A stretch of DNA of 64,000 bases from an uncultured Bacteroidota bacterium (GTDB taxonomy: Bacteria; Bacteroidota; Bacteroidia; Flavobacteriales; Flavobacteriaceae): assembly GCA_902546095.1 (NCBI GenBank), contig CACCIQ010000003.1, positions 1 through 64,000 of the forward strand, read 5' to 3'. Under the pieces are notes generated by a model. The model did not search any database, was not told the DNA's origin, and saw nothing but the letters and a program-made list of their open reading frames with translations. Position numbers and translations under genes: made by a program. Shown piece by piece: positions 63,532-64,000 of the stretch. Position 1 is the first letter of the stretch, and each line of letters opens with the position of its first letter.

Positions 63532-64000
63532 TTACTTAGATGATGTCCCGTCTCTGTTAGGCTTTCTTACAGATGGCCATCCCCTAGCTCTCATCATTCT
63601 ACCTGTCCTCGGATTTACACTACTTTCAGGTAAAACTCTTTTTTCTCTTGAAGCCTGATCTGGATCTTCACTTGCCTTATAAGCAAGAATTGCAGTCAGA
63701 ATAACATTATTTTTTAAATCATCGAAAACTATTTTATCGTAACTATCAAGATTGGTGTGCCATGTATAATTCCAGTATTCCCAATCTAAAGCACTTAAGT
63801 TAAAAGCGGGAACACCTGCGGCAACAAAACTGGCATGATCAGTTCCACCAGATCCGGGCATTCCTGGGAAATCAGTTTCAATATGTTTAGTAACATCTTG
63901 AGGGACGGATGATAACCAATCCGAGAGATAATCGTATGAGTTAAGAAATCCTTGTCCACTTATGCTCACAACCCTACCTGTTCCATTATCTTGATTAAAC
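63532..64000 (-). CDS. M28-family metallopeptidase, C-terminal part (5' end beyond window)
   Basis: The frame runs off the right edge, so only about the last 156 residues are present. NQDNGTGRV (metal aspartate) lies at the edge, followed by MPGSGGTDHASFVAAGVPAF with a zinc histidine and TWHTNLDSYDKI with another. This is the catalytic core of M28 (glutamate carboxypeptidase II-like) enzymes. The tail RTGRMMRARGWPSVRKPNRDG is basic and unusual. The GTG at 63969 is internal, not a start. Confidence 0.88.
   Translation of the reverse strand, partial: FNQDNGTGRVVSISGQGFLNSYDYLSDWLSSVPQDVTKHIETDFPGMPGSGGTDHASFVAAGVPAFNLSALDWEYWNYTWHTNLDSYDKIVFDDLKNNVILTAILAYKASEDPDQASREKRVLPESSVNPRTGRMMRARGWPSVRKPNRDGTSSK

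Noticed and set aside
1-64000. Prophage, integrase, toxin-antitoxin or defence island
   Set aside because: No integrase, transposase, restriction enzyme or toxin family was recognised. The single RecB-like nuclease frame is isolated and gives no evidence of a defence system.
8100-64000. Numerous overlapping open frames on the opposite strand of long genes
   Set aside because: They lack start context, family motifs and coding-like composition, and lie inside well supported genes.

Overview
ORGANISM. The window is strongly AT-rich (roughly two-thirds A+T by eye) and reads as a member of the Flavobacteriia (Bacteroidota), probably a marine, compact-genome lineage. The evidence is a SusC/SusD pair, a GldH gliding-motility lipoprotein beside a class A penicillin-binding protein, an HU-CCDC81/SPOR protein, the families DUF2480, DUF3078, DUF2452 and DUF4920, several short lipobox signal peptides, and many exact copies of the Bacteroidota promoter -7 element TAnnTTTG just upstream of start codons. 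I cannot resolve genus. No rRNA, tRNA, CRISPR array, insertion sequence, phage gene or plasmid origin was recognised, and no stretch over 300 bases lacks a gene. LAYOUT. 1-8.4 kb: thiL faces away from a complete SUF iron-sulfur operon (sufA-B-C-D-S-E, a SufT-type DUF59 protein, DUF2480, DUF3078). 8.4-10.7 kb: a minus-strand DUF2452-lpxH-hflX operon. 10.8-29.2 kb: a long run of minus-strand genes, in transcription order a YyaL-type thioredoxin-domain protein, a sulfatase, an N4-GlcNAc-asparaginase, a membrane cytochrome-c/LRR protein, SusC, SusD, a terminator, an FG-GAP/ASPIC-UnbV giant, a purple-acid-phosphatase-like enzyme, an FAD oxidoreductase lipoprotein and a GNAT acetyltransferase. Divergent from it (29.3-32 kb) are a second sulfatase and a serine hydrolase. 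Together they look like an uptake locus for a sulfated, possibly glycoprotein-like substrate, but without any recognisable glycoside hydrolase. 32-42.5 kb: mixed genes (Bax-inhibitor-1 protein, TonB-C protein, cupin, pterin dehydratase, amidohydrolase, GH18, MscS channel, esterase, DUF1643, ADP-ribosylglycohydrolase, DoxX, DUF4920, an NTF2-like lipoprotein). 42.5-49.4 kb: many small or unknown proteins, UbiE/MenG, a second methyltransferase, and a PD-(D/E)XK nuclease frame with no ordinary start codon. 49.4-64 kb: OsmC, PqqB-like hydrolase, thioesterase, HU-SPOR protein, trpS, plsC, recA, trhO, gldH-PBP1A, a DUF5009-type membrane acyltransferase, tandem NTF2-like lipoproteins, an M23-domain protein, an NTF2-like protein, an esterase, DinB, a 30-residue membrane peptide and the C-terminal part of an M28 peptidase. 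HOW IT WORKS TOGETHER. Housekeeping blocks (SUF, lipid A and phospholipid synthesis, translation, recombination, cell wall/gliding) alternate with surface-directed scavenging genes. Convergent genes nearly always abut or overlap, few intrinsic terminators exist, and the placement of TAnnTTTG boxes implies many very short-leader or leaderless mRNAs.
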